In this document: positions 33,535 to 41,017 of the stretch, in pieces | Layout of the letters: every line of letters begins with the position of its first letter | How positions within the stretch are numbered: the first letter of the stretch is position 1 | Assembly (NCBI RefSeq): GCF_002283365.1 | Contig: NZ_MQWD01000001.1 | Span: 1,497,154 to 1,561,153, forward strand | Direction: 5' to 3' | DNA: 64,000 nt | Origin: Rubrivirga marina | GTDB taxonomy: Bacteria > Bacteroidota > Rhodothermia > Rhodothermales > Rubricoccaceae | The notes under the pieces: model-generated | Told to the model about the DNA's origin: nothing | Database searches by the model: none | What the model saw: only the letters and a program-made list of their open reading frames with translations | Program-made: the position numbers and the translations under genes

Positions 33535-33554
33535 CCGCCTCGGCACCGAGGCGG
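33535..33554. repeat. Dispersed palindrome, core copy (CA centre)
   Basis: CCGCCTCGGCACCGAGGCGG sits between the TPR fragment and the convergent stop of the TetR gene. Confidence 0.85.
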
Positions 33555-33568
33555 TGGAGCCGGACGGA

Positions 33569-34135
33569 CTACGCTCCGTCGATGAGCCGCTGGAGGACGT
33601 CGCCGAGGTGGCGGGCCAGCGTGTCCTTGTCGCCGCCGAGCGTGCCCGAGCCGATCACGTCGCGCGTGAGGGCGAACCCGAACAGGACGGCCACGACGAG
33701 GCCGGCCCGCTCGCGGGCGTCGGCGCCGCCGAGCCACTCGGCCAACGGGGTGGCCACCTGCTCGGCGATCGCGGCGCGGAGGACGCCGCCAGCCTCGGGG
33801 TGCGGGGCCGAGTGGAGCAGGACGAGCGTCGGGTCGAACCCCTCGCGGCGTGGCCGGAGGAGCCACCGCGCGAGCCGGTCGCCGAGCGTGGCCCGCTCGC
33901 CCACGAGGAGGTTGCCGATCGTGAAGCTGTCGCCGACGACCTCGGTGAAGAGGCCGAGCTTCGAGCCGAAGTAGCGGTTGATGAGCGCGGCGTTGACGTC
34001 GGCCTCGGCCGCGATCTCGCGGACGCCGACCTGGCCGTAGCCGGCGTGCGAGAACTGGCGGCGGGCGGCGGCCAGGAGCCGGGCGCGCGTGGCGGCGCGG
34101 TCGCCAGTGACGGGCGGCTTGGAGCGGGCGGCCAT
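33569..34135 (-). CDS. TetR-family transcriptional regulator
   Basis: The protein has 188 residues from the ATG at 34135, which places the helix-turn-helix at the N-terminus ([48 protein letters not shown]). The C-terminal ligand and dimer domain is helical. It resembles the TetR subgroup with the NAALINRYF recognition helix. It faces away from pyrH, with 140 bases between the start codons. It probably represses its own expression or a distant target, since no efflux or metabolic gene adjoins it. Confidence 0.88.
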   Translation of the reverse strand: MAARSKPPVTGDRAATRARLLAAARRQFSHAGYGQVGVREIAAEADVNAALINRYFGSKLGLFTEVVGDSFTIGNLLVGERATLGDRLARWLLRPRREGFDPTLVLLHSAPHPEAGGVLRAAIAEQVATPLAEWLGGADARERAGLVVAVLFGFALTRDVIGSGTLGGDKDTLARHLGDVLQRLIDGA

Positions 34136-34242
34136 GGTCGGAGACGGGGGAGGCCCTGGTAAACCGCTGGCGACTTCCGGTTCCCCGAACGCGGTCCCCG
34201 AGCCTGCCTTTGGAGTCGTTGCCGGCCTCCGCCGCCGGGCCG

Positions 34243-34250
34243 TACCTTCG
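34243..34250 (+). promoter_or_regulatory. Promoter-like TACCTTCG box before pyrH
   Basis: TACCTTCG lies 25 bases before the pyrH ATG, so pyrH-frr probably has its own promoter despite being near tsf. Confidence 0.48.
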
Positions 34251-34275
34251 GGACCGCTCCTGCCGCCCCTCTCCA

Positions 34276-35064
34276 ATGGTCCCCGACGACCTGTCGTCCC
34301 ACGCGTCCTCGCGTGGCGACGGCCTCCGCTACCGCCGCGTCCTCCTCAAGCTGAGCGGCGAGGCCCTCCTCGGAGACAAGTCGTTCGGCATCGACCACGG
34401 CGTCCTCGGCCAGTACGCCGCCGATGTGAAGGAGGCCGTCGACGCCGGCGCCGAGGTGGCCCTCGTCATCGGCGGTGGCAACATCTTCCGCGGCGTCTCG
34501 CCGCAGGGCTCCAAGATGTCGAGCCGCGCCCACGCCGACTACATGGGCATGCTGGCGACGATGATCAACGGGATGGCGCTCCAGGACGCCCTCGAGGGCG
34601 TCGGCCTCGACACCCGGCTCGTCTCGGCCATCGACATGAACGAGATCGCCGAGCCGTTCATCCGGCGCCGCGCCATCCGCCACCTCGAGAAGGGCCGTGT
34701 GGTCGTGTTCGGGGCCGGGACCGGCCACCCGTACTTCTCGACCGACACGGCCGCCGCGCTCCGCGCCGCCGAGGTCGACGCCCAGGTCATCCTCAAGGGC
34801 ACCCGCGTCGACGGCGTGTTCACGGCCGACCCCGAGACCGACGCCTCGGCCCAGCGCTACGAGACCATCTACGGCGCCGAGGTCATCCAGCGTGACCTGA
34901 AGGTCATGGACCTCACGGCCGTCACGCTGGCCAAGGAGAGCGGCCTGCCCATCCTCGTTTTCAACATGAATCGGCCCGGGACGTTCGCCCGGGTCCTCCG
35001 CGGCGAGCCCGTCGGCACGACCGTCCACTGGGACGACGCGGCCGAGCCGCTCGTCCTCGCCTAG
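34276..35064 (+). CDS. pyrH: Uridylate kinase (UMP kinase)
   Basis: The protein has 262 residues. The amino-acid kinase fold shows [63 protein letters not shown] and VDGVFTADP. It phosphorylates UMP to UDP with ATP and is regulated by GTP and UTP in most bacteria. The start at 34276 adds about 15 residues before the core, somewhat longer than in E. coli. It is followed by frr after 47 bases, the conserved order. Confidence 0.96.
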   Translation: MVPDDLSSHASSRGDGLRYRRVLLKLSGEALLGDKSFGIDHGVLGQYAADVKEAVDAGAEVALVIGGGNIFRGVSPQGSKMSSRAHADYMGMLATMINGMALQDALEGVGLDTRLVSAIDMNEIAEPFIRRRAIRHLEKGRVVVFGAGTGHPYFSTDTAAALRAAEVDAQVILKGTRVDGVFTADPETDASAQRYETIYGAEVIQRDLKVMDLTAVTLAKESGLPILVFNMNRPGTFARVLRGEPVGTTVHWDDAAEPLVLA

Positions 35065-35111
35065 GCGCTTCGCTCCACCGGCTCCCGCCGCCCGACACTT
35101 CCCCGACAGAC

Positions 35112-35681
35112 ATGATCGACGACTCCCTCCAAGCGGCCCTCGACGAGGCCGAGATGGACATGGACGCCGCCCTCGAGCACCTCGTCCACGAGCTCAACAC
35201 GATCCGCGCCGGCCGCGCCAACCCGCAGATGCTCGACGGCGTCCGCGTCGAGGCCTACGGCACGACGGTCCCGCTCAACCAGGTCGCCAACACGGCGGCT
35301 CCCCAGGCCGACCTCATCACGGTCAGTCCGTACGACAAGAACACGATCGGGGCCATCGAGCGCGGGATCACGGAGGCCAACCTCGGTCTGAACCCGACCA
35401 ACAACGGGTCGCAGATCCTCCTCTCGATCCCGCCGCTGACCGAGGAGCGCCGCCGCGACCTCGCCAAGACGGCCCGCGCCAAGGGCGAGGAGGCCAAGAT
35501 CTCGATCCGCAACGCGCGCCGCTCGGCGAAGGACACGATCAAGAAGACGGCCGCCGCGGAGTCGCTCTCGGAGGACATGGAGTACGAGGCCGAGCAGGCG
35601 CTCCAGGACCTGACCGACCGCTTCGTGGTCCGCGTCGACAAGACGCTCGACAACAAGGAGAAGGACATCATGACGGTCTAG
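35112..35681 (+). CDS. frr: Ribosome recycling factor
   Basis: The protein has 189 residues. RRF signatures are DMDAALEHLVHELNTIRAGRANPQMLDGVRVEAYG, VPLNQVANTAAPQADLITVSPYD and the RRDLAKTARAKGEEAKISIRNARRSAKD helix. RRF acts with EF-G to split ribosomes after termination. It ends the pyrH-frr unit; tRNA-Ser follows. Confidence 0.96.
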   Translation: MIDDSLQAALDEAEMDMDAALEHLVHELNTIRAGRANPQMLDGVRVEAYGTTVPLNQVANTAAPQADLITVSPYDKNTIGAIERGITEANLGLNPTNNGSQILLSIPPLTEERRRDLAKTARAKGEEAKISIRNARRSAKDTIKKTAAAESLSEDMEYEAEQALQDLTDRFVVRVDKTLDNKEKDIMTV

Positions 35682-35751
35682 CGCCGTCCGTGGGCGGCCC
35701 GAGGCGGGCGATCTTCGGCGATCCTCCTAAGCCGACGCCCGCCCGGCCGTC

Positions 35752-35759
35752 TAGATTGG
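35752..35759 (+). promoter_or_regulatory. Promoter-like TAGATTGG box of the tRNA-Ser gene
   Basis: The hexamer TAGATT ends ten bases before the mature tRNA 5' end. Because tRNA precursors are short, this helps calibrate the box as a -7/-10 element. Confidence 0.55.
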
Positions 35760-35767
35760 GCGGTCCC

Positions 35768-35855
35768 GGAGAGGTGCCCGAGTGGCTGAAGGGGCGCGCC
35801 TGGAAAGCGCGTGTGCCGGTTTCCGGTACCGAGGGTTCGAATCCCTCTCTCTCCG
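35768..35855 (+). tRNA. tRNA-Ser(GGA)
   Basis: The acceptor arms are GGAGAGG (35768-35774) and TCTCTCC (35848-35854) with G35855 as discriminator. The anticodon arm CGCGC-CTGGAAA-GCGCG gives anticodon GGA at 35802-35804, which reads TCC and TCT. A long variable arm, typical of serine tRNA, precedes the T arm GAGGG-TTCGAAT-CCCTC. The 3' CCA is not encoded. Confidence 0.97.
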
Positions 35856-35870
35856 CCGATACATCTGAGA

Positions 35871-35902
35871 ACCGGCCCCGCGCTTCGCAGGGGCCGGTTT
35901 TT
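35871..35902 (+). terminator. Intrinsic terminator after tRNA-Ser
   Basis: ACCGGCCCC (35871-35879) pairs with GGGGCCGGT (35890-35898) and is followed by TTTT. It is a clear Rho-independent terminator. Confidence 0.85.
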
Positions 35903-36217
35903 CGGTTGATAGCGCGCCGCTGGAGCGCTCCGCCGATGGGCGGGCTCGTCCACTCGAGCGACCGACTCTCTCCGCCTCGGCGTCGAGGCGGGGGGCCCAC
36001 GGAGCGGAGCCCCCCGGTTTCTCTCGTCGGCATCGGCCGAGGTGGTCGCCGGGGCGGACGTTACGGCGTCCGGTGGTGACGGCCCCGGCCCGGGGGGATC
36101 CGCTCGGGCCCGAAGCAACGGCGAGCGGCGTCCACCGGACCGCCCCGCCACACGAACGGCACGCTCGGGGCGACGAGCCGCACGCGGCTGTCGCCGAGTC
36201 CGCCCGCCTCGGCAGCG
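35903..36217. other. Gene-free stretch with palindrome copies
   Basis: About 315 bases between the tRNA terminator and the next stop codon. It holds one palindrome (35972-35991) and one half-site (about 36202-36212). No ORF with credible coding content was found on either strand. Confidence 0.6.
35972..35991. repeat. Dispersed palindrome, one-mismatch copy
   Basis: CCGCCTCGGCGTCGAGGCGG; the centre CG/TC is the only deviation from perfect symmetry. Confidence 0.8.
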
Positions 36218-36811
36218 CTACGGCTTGAAGACGAGCCCGACGCCGAGGCGGACGATCCCGCTGTCGATCTCGTCGAAGTTGTCGGTCGATTCGCCTTCGA
36301 ACGCCAGCTCTGTGAACCGGCCCCCCGTCAGGTCGAGCGCGACGTCGAACGCCACCGACGGGCTGAGGTCGTAGAGGAGGCCGCCGCCGAGCGTGAGCCC
36401 GCCGCCGCGGGCCTCGAGGTTCGCGCTCGTGCCCGGGACGTCGAACGAGGCCACCTGGCCGGTCACGGCCGTCTGGAGGTAGGGGTTGAGCCGCGACGAC
36501 GGCCGGAGGTTGAACCGGAGCCCGAGGTCGGCCGTGCCGAGGCCGTAGCCCTCGCCGCCGTCTTCCGGCTCCATGCCCGCGCCGCCGAGCGCGAGGAACG
36601 CCACGAGGCGCGGCGTGAACCCATAGGCGACCTCGCCCGCGATGCCCCCGCCACTGTCCGACGACTCGTCGCTCCCGTCATCGATGGCGAGTTGGGCGGC
36701 GTAGACGTGGGCAGAGAGCGAGAGGCCCTCCCGGCCGGCCTGGGCGGATGCGCCGACCGGCAGGAGAAGGGCCGCGAGCGTGACGGCGCGGAGGGCGGGG
36801 GACCGGAGCAT
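36218..36811 (-). CDS. Exported small outer-membrane beta-barrel protein
   Basis: The protein has 197 residues with a signal peptide (MLRSPALRAVTLAALLLPVGASA). The mature part has about eight strands (GLSLSAHVYAAQL, GEVAYGFTPRLVAFLAL, LGLRFNLRPSSRLNPYLQTAV, GGGLTLGGGLLYDLSPSVAFDVAL), ending GVGLVFKP as in the outer-membrane beta-barrel (OMP_b-brl) family. The function is unknown. It diverges from the LOV kinase with a palindrome between them, so light-dependent co-regulation is possible but unproven. Confidence 0.72.
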   Translation of the reverse strand: MLRSPALRAVTLAALLLPVGASAQAGREGLSLSAHVYAAQLAIDDGSDESSDSGGGIAGEVAYGFTPRLVAFLALGGAGMEPEDGGEGYGLGTADLGLRFNLRPSSRLNPYLQTAVTGQVASFDVPGTSANLEARGGGLTLGGGLLYDLSPSVAFDVALDLTGGRFTELAFEGESTDNFDEIDSGIVRLGVGLVFKP

Positions 36812-36870
36812 GGGGCGGGGGCGGGTGAGCGCCTGCCCCTAGCGCACGGCGCTCTCAGAGGTTCCCGAAC

Positions 36871-36903
36871 CGTCTGGAACGGCTGCACGGGCCGTTCCTG
36901 ACG
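36871..36903. promoter_or_regulatory. Imperfect palindrome in the divergent region
   Basis: GGAACGGC (36876-36883) pairs with GCCGTTCC (36891-36898), extended by CGTC/GACG outside one mismatch. It lies between the barrel and LOV kinase genes, where a divergent operator would sit. Confidence 0.4.
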
Positions 36904-37006
36904 CCGCGGATCGGGGAAACCCGCGACTTCCACAGCGCCGGTCGGGGGAGGCGGACCACCGTCCGGGCGCGGGAGTACGGGTGGGGCTTTCCCGCGCCGT
37001 TTCCCC

Positions 37007-38164
37007 ATGGACCGCCTCTCCGACACGAACGCCAACCCTCGCCTCTCGGCGGAGGTCCTCGAACGGGCCCTCCACGCGACCGACATCATGGTCGTCCTCA
37101 CCGACCCCCACCTCGAGGACAACCCGATCATCTGGGTCAACGACTACTTCTGCCAGTTCACCGGCTACGGACGCGACGAGGTCCTGGGCCGGAACTGCCG
37201 GTTCCTCCAGGGCGACGACCGTGACCAGCCGGCCATCCGCCGCCTCCGCCGCGCGATCGACGCGGGCGAAAGCGTGAACGTCCACATCCGCAACTACCGG
37301 AAGGACGGGTCGCCGTTCGACAACGACCTCTACGTGAGCCCGGTCCGCGAGACCCCGAGCGACCTCGACGGCCCGATCCGCTACTTCATCGGCGTTCAGA
37401 ACGACTCGACGGCCCGCATCCGCGCCGAGGCCGAGGTGGCCGATCGGACGCGGGAGGTCCACGAGACGGCCGAGAACGAGCGGGAGCGGTTCGGGATGGA
37501 CCTCCACGACGGCCTCGGGCAGGAGCTGGCCGGCGTCGGGCTCCTCCTCAAGGCGCTGGTTGGGCGGCTCGAGGACGAGGGGTCGGCGTCGGGCGCGCTC
37601 GCCGGCCGCGTGCTCGATCTGGTGGAGGAGGCGCTCTCATCGGCGCGCGACATGGCGCGCGGACTCAACCCCGTCGACGCATCGCCGTACGGACTCGGCG
37701 ACGCGCTCCGGACGCTCTGTGACCGGGTGGCCGAGTCGCAGCCCGACATCGAGGTCCGCGCTCGTGTCGAGCCCATCCCCTTCGACGACCGCCGCGAGGC
37801 CCGGCACCTCTACCGGATCGCACAGGAGGCCCTCTCGAACGCCGTCAAGCACGCCGAGGCGAGCCAGGTCCTCGTCACGCTCCACCGGACGGGCGGGTCG
37901 GTCCACCTCGAGGTCCGCGACGACGGGGCCGGCGTGCCGGAGGAACTGACCGAGGTGGGCGACGCCGTGCCGGTCCAGGACCGCGCCGAGCTCGCGCGGC
38001 GGGGGATGGGCCTCTACGGGATGCGCTACCGCGCCGACCTCATCGGCGCCGCGCTGACCGTCCGCCGCGACGACGGCGGGGGGACGGTCGTTCGGTGTGT
38101 CGTGCCGGACGCCGCGAGCGGCCCCCGCGCGGGCCACCGCGCGCGGAGCGGTGAGCGCGAGTGA
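37007..38164 (+). CDS. LOV-domain sensor histidine kinase (HisKA_3 type)
   Basis: The protein has 385 residues. Residues about 18-130 form a LOV photosensor domain. The flavin-binding signature GRNCRFLQG carries the adduct-forming Cys64, followed by NYRKDGSPFDNDLYVSPV and YFIGVQNDST. A helical linker leads to a HisKA_3 domain with the phosphoacceptor His167 (MDLHDGLGQELAGVGL). An ATPase domain follows (IAQEALSNAVKHAEA, RDDGAGVP, GMGLYGMRYRADLI). Blue light should form a flavin-cysteinyl adduct and change kinase output toward a LuxR/NarL-type regulator. No such regulator is in the window. Confidence 0.92.
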   Translation: MDRLSDTNANPRLSAEVLERALHATDIMVVLTDPHLEDNPIIWVNDYFCQFTGYGRDEVLGRNCRFLQGDDRDQPAIRRLRRAIDAGESVNVHIRNYRKDGSPFDNDLYVSPVRETPSDLDGPIRYFIGVQNDSTARIRAEAEVADRTREVHETAENERERFGMDLHDGLGQELAGVGLLLKALVGRLEDEGSASGALAGRVLDLVEEALSSARDMARGLNPVDASPYGLGDALRTLCDRVAESQPDIEVRARVEPIPFDDRREARHLYRIAQEALSNAVKHAEASQVLVTLHRTGGSVHLEVRDDGAGVPEELTEVGDAVPVQDRAELARRGMGLYGMRYRADLIGAALTVRRDDGGGTVVRCVVPDAASGPRAGHRARSGERE

Positions 38165-38173
38165 CGGCCCCCC

Positions 38174-38608
38174 TCAGCCCGACGCCCTCCGGACGAGGTC
38201 GGTGACGGCGGCCTCGACGTCGTCGGTCCACTCCACGAGGGCGAACGACGTCGGCCACAGGGCGCCGTCGTCGAGGCGGGCCTGGTCGCTGAAGCCGAGC
38301 GTCGCGTACCGCGCCTTGAACTTGGCGGCGCTCTGGAAGAAGCAGACGACCTTCCCGTCGCGGGCGTAGGCCGGCATCCCATACCACGTCCTCGGCGCGA
38401 GGTCCGGCGCCGCGTCCGACACGACGGCGTGGACCCGTTCGGCGAGGGCTCGGTCCGCCTCGGGCATCTCGTCGATCTTCTCGAGCACGTCGCGCTCGCC
38501 GTCGGCCCGCTTCCGGTCGGCCTTCGCCTCGGCCTTCAGCTCGCGGGCGCGCTCCTTTATCGCCGCGCGCTCGTCGTCTGTGAATCCGGTGTCTTTGTCT
38601 GGGGCCAT
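38174..38608 (-). CDS. DUF1801-type protein (YdhG-like fold)
   Basis: The protein has 144 residues from the ATG at 38608. The N-terminal third is charged and helical (DDERAAIKERARELKAEAKADRKRADGE). The rest matches the DUF1801 fold (APRTWYGMPAYARDGKVVCFFQSAAKFKARYATLGF, LWPTSFALVEW), seen in iron-chaperone-like and YdhG proteins. The exact role is not established. A TAGCTTTG box lies 28 bases upstream. Confidence 0.8.
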   Translation of the reverse strand: MAPDKDTGFTDDERAAIKERARELKAEAKADRKRADGERDVLEKIDEMPEADRALAERVHAVVSDAAPDLAPRTWYGMPAYARDGKVVCFFQSAAKFKARYATLGFSDQARLDDGALWPTSFALVEWTDDVEAAVTDLVRRASG

Positions 38609-38635
38609 CGAAGAAGCGGGGTGAGTGGCGGCCCC

Positions 38636-38643
38636 CAAAGCTA
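38636..38643 (-). promoter_or_regulatory. Promoter-like TAGCTTTG box
   Basis: Minus-strand TAGCTTTG lies 27 bases before the DUF1801 gene start. Confidence 0.42.
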
Positions 38644-38693
38644 GGCGGACCCCGCGACACCGGGGCGTCGCACCACGCCTACGGCCTCAGATC

Positions 38694-38726
38694 CGCCCGC
38701 CTCGGTCGGCTCGCCGAGGCAGGCCC
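38694..38726. repeat. Dispersed palindrome with enlarged centre
   Basis: CCGCCTCGG and CCGAGGCAGG flank TCGGCTCG, so the loop is longer than usual. It lies after the DinB stop. Confidence 0.6.
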
Positions 38727-38741
38727 GCTCGGGCGATCCGG

Positions 38742-39296
38742 CTACGGCTGAGACGACGGCGGCACGATCCCGTTGAGCCGCATGTAGGTGACGAGGTTGC
38801 CGTAGTGCTCGTAGTTGTGCATCGAGTTGAAGGCCAGCGCGCCCGACGCGGCCATGTCCCGGCCGAAGACGCTCCGGACCTCGGCGCCTTCCGCATCGGT
38901 CATGCCGTCGTAGACGGCGGCGCAGTAGTCGAACGAGTCGCGGAGGGCGGCGATGATGTCGGCCTTGGTGGTGGCAGCCTCCTCGACGTTCTCCTGCGTG
39001 GGGCGGTCCTCCCCGGCCGCCGCGGAGCAGAACGAGTACTGGGCGTTGGCGATGTGCGCGAGCAACTGGCCCGCCGTGCGCACGTCCTCCGTCGGTCGGT
39101 AGGCGTACATCTCCTCGTCGAGCAGCTCGGCCGTGCCGAGGATGTGAGCGGCCGTCACCTCGTGCAGTCCCTCGAGGCTCATGGTGACGGGCTCGGCGGA
39201 GGCGTCCTGGGCCGAGACCGGGTCTTGGGCGGAGGCGTGCGCTGAGAGAACGCAGAAGAGCAGCGCGGTGCGAGCGAGCAGTCGAGAATGGGTCAT
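38742..39296 (-). CDS. Exported DinB-family protein
   Basis: The protein has 184 residues from the ATG at 39296; it has a signal peptide (TALLFCVLSAHASAQ). The mature part is a four-helix DinB fold (LEGLHEVTAAHILGTAELLDEEMYAYRP, QLLAHIANAQYSFC, FDYCAAVYDGM, NSMHNYEHYGNLVTYMRLNGIVPPS). The metal-binding His pattern is present (His near residues 44, 78, and HNYEH). DinB proteins are often thiol or metal-dependent transferases. An exported version with a signal peptide is typical of Bacteroidota, but the substrate is unknown. Confidence 0.82.
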   Translation of the reverse strand: MTHSRLLARTALLFCVLSAHASAQDPVSAQDASAEPVTMSLEGLHEVTAAHILGTAELLDEEMYAYRPTEDVRTAGQLLAHIANAQYSFCSAAAGEDRPTQENVEEAATTKADIIAALRDSFDYCAAVYDGMTDAEGAEVRSVFGRDMAASGALAFNSMHNYEHYGNLVTYMRLNGIVPPSSQP

Positions 39297-39346
39297 CGGT
39301 CTGGGCGAAAAGGTGTCGGTGCGAGGGCCGATCGCGCCCTCGGCCG

Positions 39347-39354
39347 CCAAGGTA
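39347..39354 (-). promoter_or_regulatory. Promoter-like TACCTTGG box before the DinB gene
   Basis: Minus-strand TACCTTGG lies about 50 bases before the start codon. Confidence 0.35.
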
Positions 39355-39388
39355 GGGGTCCGCTCCGGTTCCTCCGCCCCCGCTCCTT

Positions 39389-39417
39389 CCGCCTCGGTGC
39401 GGCCCCCGAGGGGGGGC
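39389..39417. repeat. Dispersed palindrome, degenerate copy
   Basis: CCGCCTCGGTGC on the left and CCCCCGAGG on the right, joined by GGC. It lies after the arr stop. Confidence 0.4.
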
Positions 39418-39463
39418 CTCCCGGCCGGGAGGGCGGGGTGTCCCGTCGGCAGACGAGCCGGAC

Positions 39464-39880
39464 TCAGTCCTCGATGGCCTCGATGCCCCGCGCCTTCAGT
39501 CGTTCGAGGTGGTCTCGCATGGCGTCGAGCTCCTCGGGCGAATGCCCCTCCCAGTCCGTGACCTCCCCCGTGACGCGGAGCGGATCCCGAGTGCGGTAGG
39601 ACTTCGTGGGGTTGCCCGGGAACCTCTTGTCCGTCAGGTTGGGGTCGTCTTCGATCGGGCCGGTCGGTTCCACCACGTAGATCCGGCCGGGGCGGTCACC
39701 CAGGGCCAACTCGGCCCCCCAGGTGGCCGCGTCCAGCGTGGCGGTCAGGTAGACGTAGGCCGCCTTCTTCTTCGCGCCGTAGTTGGAGGCGTAGCCGGGC
39801 TCGATCACGTCTCCCAGCTCCAGGTCGGCCTTGGTGCCGTGGTAGAACCGCTGCGAACGGAGGGTGTCGTCGTCTGTCAT
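39464..39880 (-). CDS. arr: Rifampin ADP-ribosyltransferase Arr
   Basis: The protein has 138 residues from the ATG at 39880, the normal Arr length; an upstream ATG at 39919 would add 13. The sequence is unmistakable: RFYHGTKADLELGDVIEPGY, KKKAAYVYLTATLDAATWGAEL, RIYVVEPTGPIEDDPNLTD and FPGNPTKSYRTRDPLRVTGE. The HGT His, YVYLT Tyr and EDDPNLTD Asp that bind NAD and catalyse are present. Arr transfers ADP-ribose from NAD to the C23 hydroxyl of rifamycins, inactivating them. Local sequence looks less GC-rich than the core, suggesting recent gain. Confidence 0.95.
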   Translation of the reverse strand: MTDDDTLRSQRFYHGTKADLELGDVIEPGYASNYGAKKKAAYVYLTATLDAATWGAELALGDRPGRIYVVEPTGPIEDDPNLTDKRFPGNPTKSYRTRDPLRVTGEVTDWEGHSPEELDAMRDHLERLKARGIEAIED

Positions 39881-39948
39881 CGGCTCGGTTCTCGATGGGG
39901 AAGGGAAGGCGGTGGCCATTCCATCGCGCCACGTGGCGGCACGGTCAG

Positions 39949-39956
39949 GGAACGTA
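39949..39956 (-). promoter_or_regulatory. Weak promoter-like TACGTTCC box
   Basis: Minus-strand TACGTTCC lies about 69 bases before the arr start. Confidence 0.25.
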
Positions 39957-39985
39957 GGTGCTGGCGTCAGAGAGAGGCAAGGCGG

Positions 39986-40585
39986 TCACGCATGCGACCG
40001 GCCCGAACCGGCGGGCGTCGCCTTCTCGGCGACGTACACGTAGTTCTGCCACGCGTCGGCGTAGTGACGCACCAGGCGCATTCCGGCCCCCTCCAGCAGG
40101 CTCCGGTACGTGGCGACTCCCAGGGAGACGTACCGGAACGCGACCCCGTTCATCTCGCCCTCGGTCACGTCCTGGACATCGCCGGATGTGAACAGGAACC
40201 ATCCCCCAGGTCTCAGCCACGCCGCGACCTTCTCGATCGCGGCCGCCTGCTCGCCATCATCGAGGTGGAACAGGACGCCCCACGCGACGACGGCGTCGAA
40301 CGACCCCGGTGCGAAGCGCGCGTCGTGGACGCGGACGCACTGGGTGGGGACGCCGGGGAAGTGGGCCTGGTACCGCTCGACCATCTCGGGCGAGCTGTCG
40401 AGCGCTGTGAGGTCGACGCCCTCCCGGAGGAGAAACCGCGAGAGCGGGACGCCGTCGCCGCACCCGAGGTCGAGCACACGGGCACGGGGCGGGAGCAACG
40501 GTGTGAGGGCAGCGAGATCGGGGACGCCGACGTTGGGGTTTCGGGCCGCGGTATACCACGCGGCGATCTGGTCATACTCGCGCAT
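39986..40585 (-). CDS. Class I SAM-dependent methyltransferase
   Basis: The protein has 199 residues from the ATG at 40585. The SAM motif VLDLGCGDGVPLSRFL (near residue 38), an acidic loop (LTALDSSPEMVERY), motif IV (FDAVVAWGVLFHLDDGEQ) and WLRPGGWFLFTSG are in order. The final part reads YADAWQNYVYVAEK, as in small-molecule methyltransferases. The substrate is unknown. It lies upstream of arr on the same strand with 105 bases between, and like arr it looks less GC-rich than the core genes. It may be an accessory resistance or detoxification gene. Confidence 0.78.
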   Translation of the reverse strand: MREYDQIAAWYTAARNPNVGVPDLAALTPLLPPRARVLDLGCGDGVPLSRFLLREGVDLTALDSSPEMVERYQAHFPGVPTQCVRVHDARFAPGSFDAVVAWGVLFHLDDGEQAAAIEKVAAWLRPGGWFLFTSGDVQDVTEGEMNGVAFRYVSLGVATYRSLLEGAGMRLVRHYADAWQNYVYVAEKATPAGSGRSHA

Positions 40586-40779
40586 GCCAAGCGGGGCGGC
40601 ACAGCAGGTGGCGGCTCGCCCACGAAACGAGGCGGGCCTCTCGAGCGAAGAAAGACCTGCGACGGCGACCGGACGAGGCAAGGCGGTCGAGGGTGTTGTC
40701 GGCGCGCAGCCGTGGGTGAGGCTGCGCCCTCGGTCTAGACTCCGCCGGCCGCCCGTGTGGCACAGGACTGGTCGTCTTC
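40586..40779. other. Gene-free stretch
   Basis: No credible ORF or RNA gene was found between the methyltransferase start and the sulfatase remnant stop. Confidence 0.4.
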
Positions 40780-40953
40780 CTACAGATCCTCTGGCAAGAC
40801 GATGCCGAGTTCCCGTCGGTGCGTCCTCCACAAACCGACCATGGCTTCATGTCGTTCGGGGTCGACCGCTGACAGGTCGTTGGCTTCGCCGGGGTCGGTC
40901 TCCACGTTGAAAAGCTGGAAGTCGGATTCCCGGAAGGGCGGGTCGAGCGTCAA
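40780..40953 (-). pseudogene. C-terminal remnant of a sulfatase
   Basis: The minus strand encodes 57 residues followed by TAG with no start codon. The frame reads PPFRESDFQLFNVETDPGEANDLSAVDPERHE, then MVGLWRTHRRELGIVLPEDL. This is the C-terminal end typical of arylsulfatases (xLFNVETDPGExxDL, then a helix and GIVLP). Upstream, about 40 bases away in another frame, RYDLVWRRNAPSP may be more of the same gene. The catalytic Cys/Ser and metal sites are all missing. It is a fragment of a deleted gene. Confidence 0.68.
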
Positions 40954-41017
40954 CGAGGGGGCTGGACGGGGCGAGGTGATGGAGCGTTTCGCCGCCAGAC
41001 CAGATCATACCGGGCCG

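Noticed and set aside
35668-36151. Short ORFs over tRNA-Ser and the following region
   Set aside because: They read through the tRNA and the terminator and have no coding character.
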